Shown one piece after another: positions 14,486 through 15,154 of a DNA stretch of 15,154 nucleotides. The stretch is taken from the NCBI GenBank assembly GCA_009918225.1, contig RGEP01000021.1:1-15154 (forward strand), in the 5' to 3' direction. The stretch's first letter is position 1; the number at the start of each line of letters is the position of its first letter. This DNA is from Betaproteobacteria bacterium. GTDB lineage: Bacteria; Pseudomonadota; Gammaproteobacteria; Burkholderiales; Burkholderiaceae_C. The position numbers and the translations under genes are program-made. The notes under the pieces are model-generated. The model had not been told where the DNA came from and searched no databases. It was given only the letters and a program-made list of their open reading frames with translations.

Positions 14486-15096
14486 TGTTGTTGATGATCG
14501 ACAACTACGACAGCTTCACCTTCAACCTGGTTCAATACTTCGGCGAGCTGGGCGCGCCGGTGCAGGTGGTGCGTAACGACGAGGTCAGCCTGCGCGACAT
14601 CGAGGGCCTGGCGCCCAGCCACCTCGTGTTTTCGCCGGGCCCCTGCTCGCCAGCCGAAGCCGGCATTTGCGTGGAGGCGATCCGCCACTTCATGGGCCGC
14701 CTGCCCATCCTGGGCGTGTGCCTGGGACACCAGAGCATCGGGGCGGCCCTGGGTGGGCGCATCGTGCGCGCTCCGGTGCCCATGCACGGCAAGACCAGCG
14801 TGATCCAGACCGACCGCAAGGGCTTGTTTGCCCAACTGCCGCGCGACATCACCGTCATACGCTATCACTCGCTCGTGATCGAAGAGGCCTCGATGCCCAC
14901 CGAGCTCGTGGTGAGCGCACGCAGCGAGGACGGCCAGATCATGGCGGTGCGCCACCGGGATTTGGCCGGTGGCCCAGCGCCAATGGAGGGCGTGCAATTC
15001 CACCCGGAGTCCATCCTCAGTGAGCATGGCCACGCCATGCTGCGCAACTTCCTGGGCATGGGCGCGCGGCCATTGGCCGCGGGAGCGCGCGTGTGA
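14485..15096 (+). CDS. trpG: Anthranilate synthase component II (glutamine amidotransferase)
   Basis: A 203-residue class I glutamine amidotransferase supplying ammonia to TrpE. The catalytic triad is visible: Cys79 in LGVCLGHQ, and His173 and Glu175 in HPES. FSPGPCSP (49-56) forms the oxyanion-side loop, and the HGK motif (101-103) is typical of TrpG/PabA. A strong purine-rich Shine-Dalgarno (GGAGGAGGG) lies seven bases before the ATG. The stop seems to overlap the start of the next gene (GTGA). PabA function in folate synthesis is also possible, as many such proteins serve both; pairing with trpE favours TrpG. Confidence 0.95.
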   Translation: MLLMIDNYDSFTFNLVQYFGELGAPVQVVRNDEVSLRDIEGLAPSHLVFSPGPCSPAEAGICVEAIRHFMGRLPILGVCLGHQSIGAALGGRIVRAPVPMHGKTSVIQTDRKGLFAQLPRDITVIRYHSLVIEEASMPTELVVSARSEDGQIMAVRHRDLAGGPAPMEGVQFHPESILSEHGHAMLRNFLGMGARPLAAGARV

Positions 15097-15154
15097 GCCC
15101 AAGCCCAAGCCTTAGCCCAAGCCTTCGCCCAAGCTCCGGCCTTGCCGTGCCGGC
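15093..15154 (+). CDS. Start of a further gene, cut by the window end
   Basis: GTG 15093 overlaps the trpG stop in the form GTGA, with GGGAG seven bases upstream, and the frame stays open to the edge. The 20 visible residues are Ser/Pro/Leu-rich (SPSPSLSPSL and so on) because of a DNA repeat. In related genomes trpG is usually followed by trpD or another tryptophan or transporter gene, but nothing here identifies it. Confidence 0.4.
   Translation, partial: MSPSPSLSPSLRPSSGLAVP
15098..15134 (+). repeat. Short tandem repeat (12-bp unit AGCCCAAGCCTT)
   Basis: CCCAAGC occurs at 15098, 15104, 15116 and 15128. The last three copies are 12 bases apart in an imperfect AGCCCAAGCCTT unit. Translated from GTG 15093 it gives alternating Ser-Pro. 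Such an array at a gene start can change copy number by slippage. Confidence 0.6.

Noticed and set aside
1..15154. CRISPR arrays, tRNA or rRNA genes, insertion sequences
   Set aside because: No regularly spaced repeats, RNA-gene signatures or transposase-like frames were found. The only tandem repeat is the short one at 15098-15134.

Overview
The window is a GC-rich, densely packed chromosomal segment from a betaproteobacterium, most likely Burkholderiales and probably Comamonadaceae. This rests on the gene content and order (mltA, apaG, rpe, gph, trpE, trpG), the codon bias, and TAGAAT-type -10 boxes placed so that transcripts would start at the ATG. The taxonomic call is inference, because no search could be run. 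No tRNA, rRNA, insertion sequence or CRISPR array was seen, and no stretch of 300 bases lacks a gene.

Region 1 (1-3416, + strand) is a cyanate uptake and breakdown operon: cynA (its 5' end lies outside the window), cynB, cynD and cynS. It encodes a periplasmic binding protein, a permease, an ATPase and cyanase. The cyanase stops right after the catalytic serine and lacks about 32 C-terminal residues.

Region 2 (3350-9176, - strand) is an accessory module. A NifA-like sigma-54 activator (GAF, AAA+, HTH) is followed by a hairpin, an inverted-repeat activator site and a clear -24/-12 promoter. A four-gene operon comes next: tandem rhodanese, OsmC-like protein, acyl-CoA-dehydrogenase-fold flavoprotein, and a rubredoxin fused to an FAD/NAD(P)H reductase. 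The last gene runs into the 3' end of cynS and also looks truncated, so the junction at about 3405-3416 resembles a deletion, or an assembly join, that clipped two convergent genes. The rhodanese/OsmC border also looks disturbed. I know of no described system with exactly this gene set. A role in sulfur or cyano-compound chemistry is suggested by the rhodanese and by the cyanate genes next door, but it is unproven.

Region 3 (9227-12247) is housekeeping: mltA (lytic transglycosylase), a 46-residue single-helix membrane protein diverging from it, apaG, rpe and a gamma-carbonic-anhydrase gene. apaG and rpe diverge from a 24-bp inverted repeat whose arms each carry a TAGAAT box.

Region 4 (12321-15154, + strand) is gph-trpE-trpG, coupled by overlapping stop and start codons. 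A GTGA overlap then appears to start a further gene with a Ser-Pro repeat at its N-terminus, which runs off the end. These genes cover phosphoglycolate removal and the first step of tryptophan synthesis.
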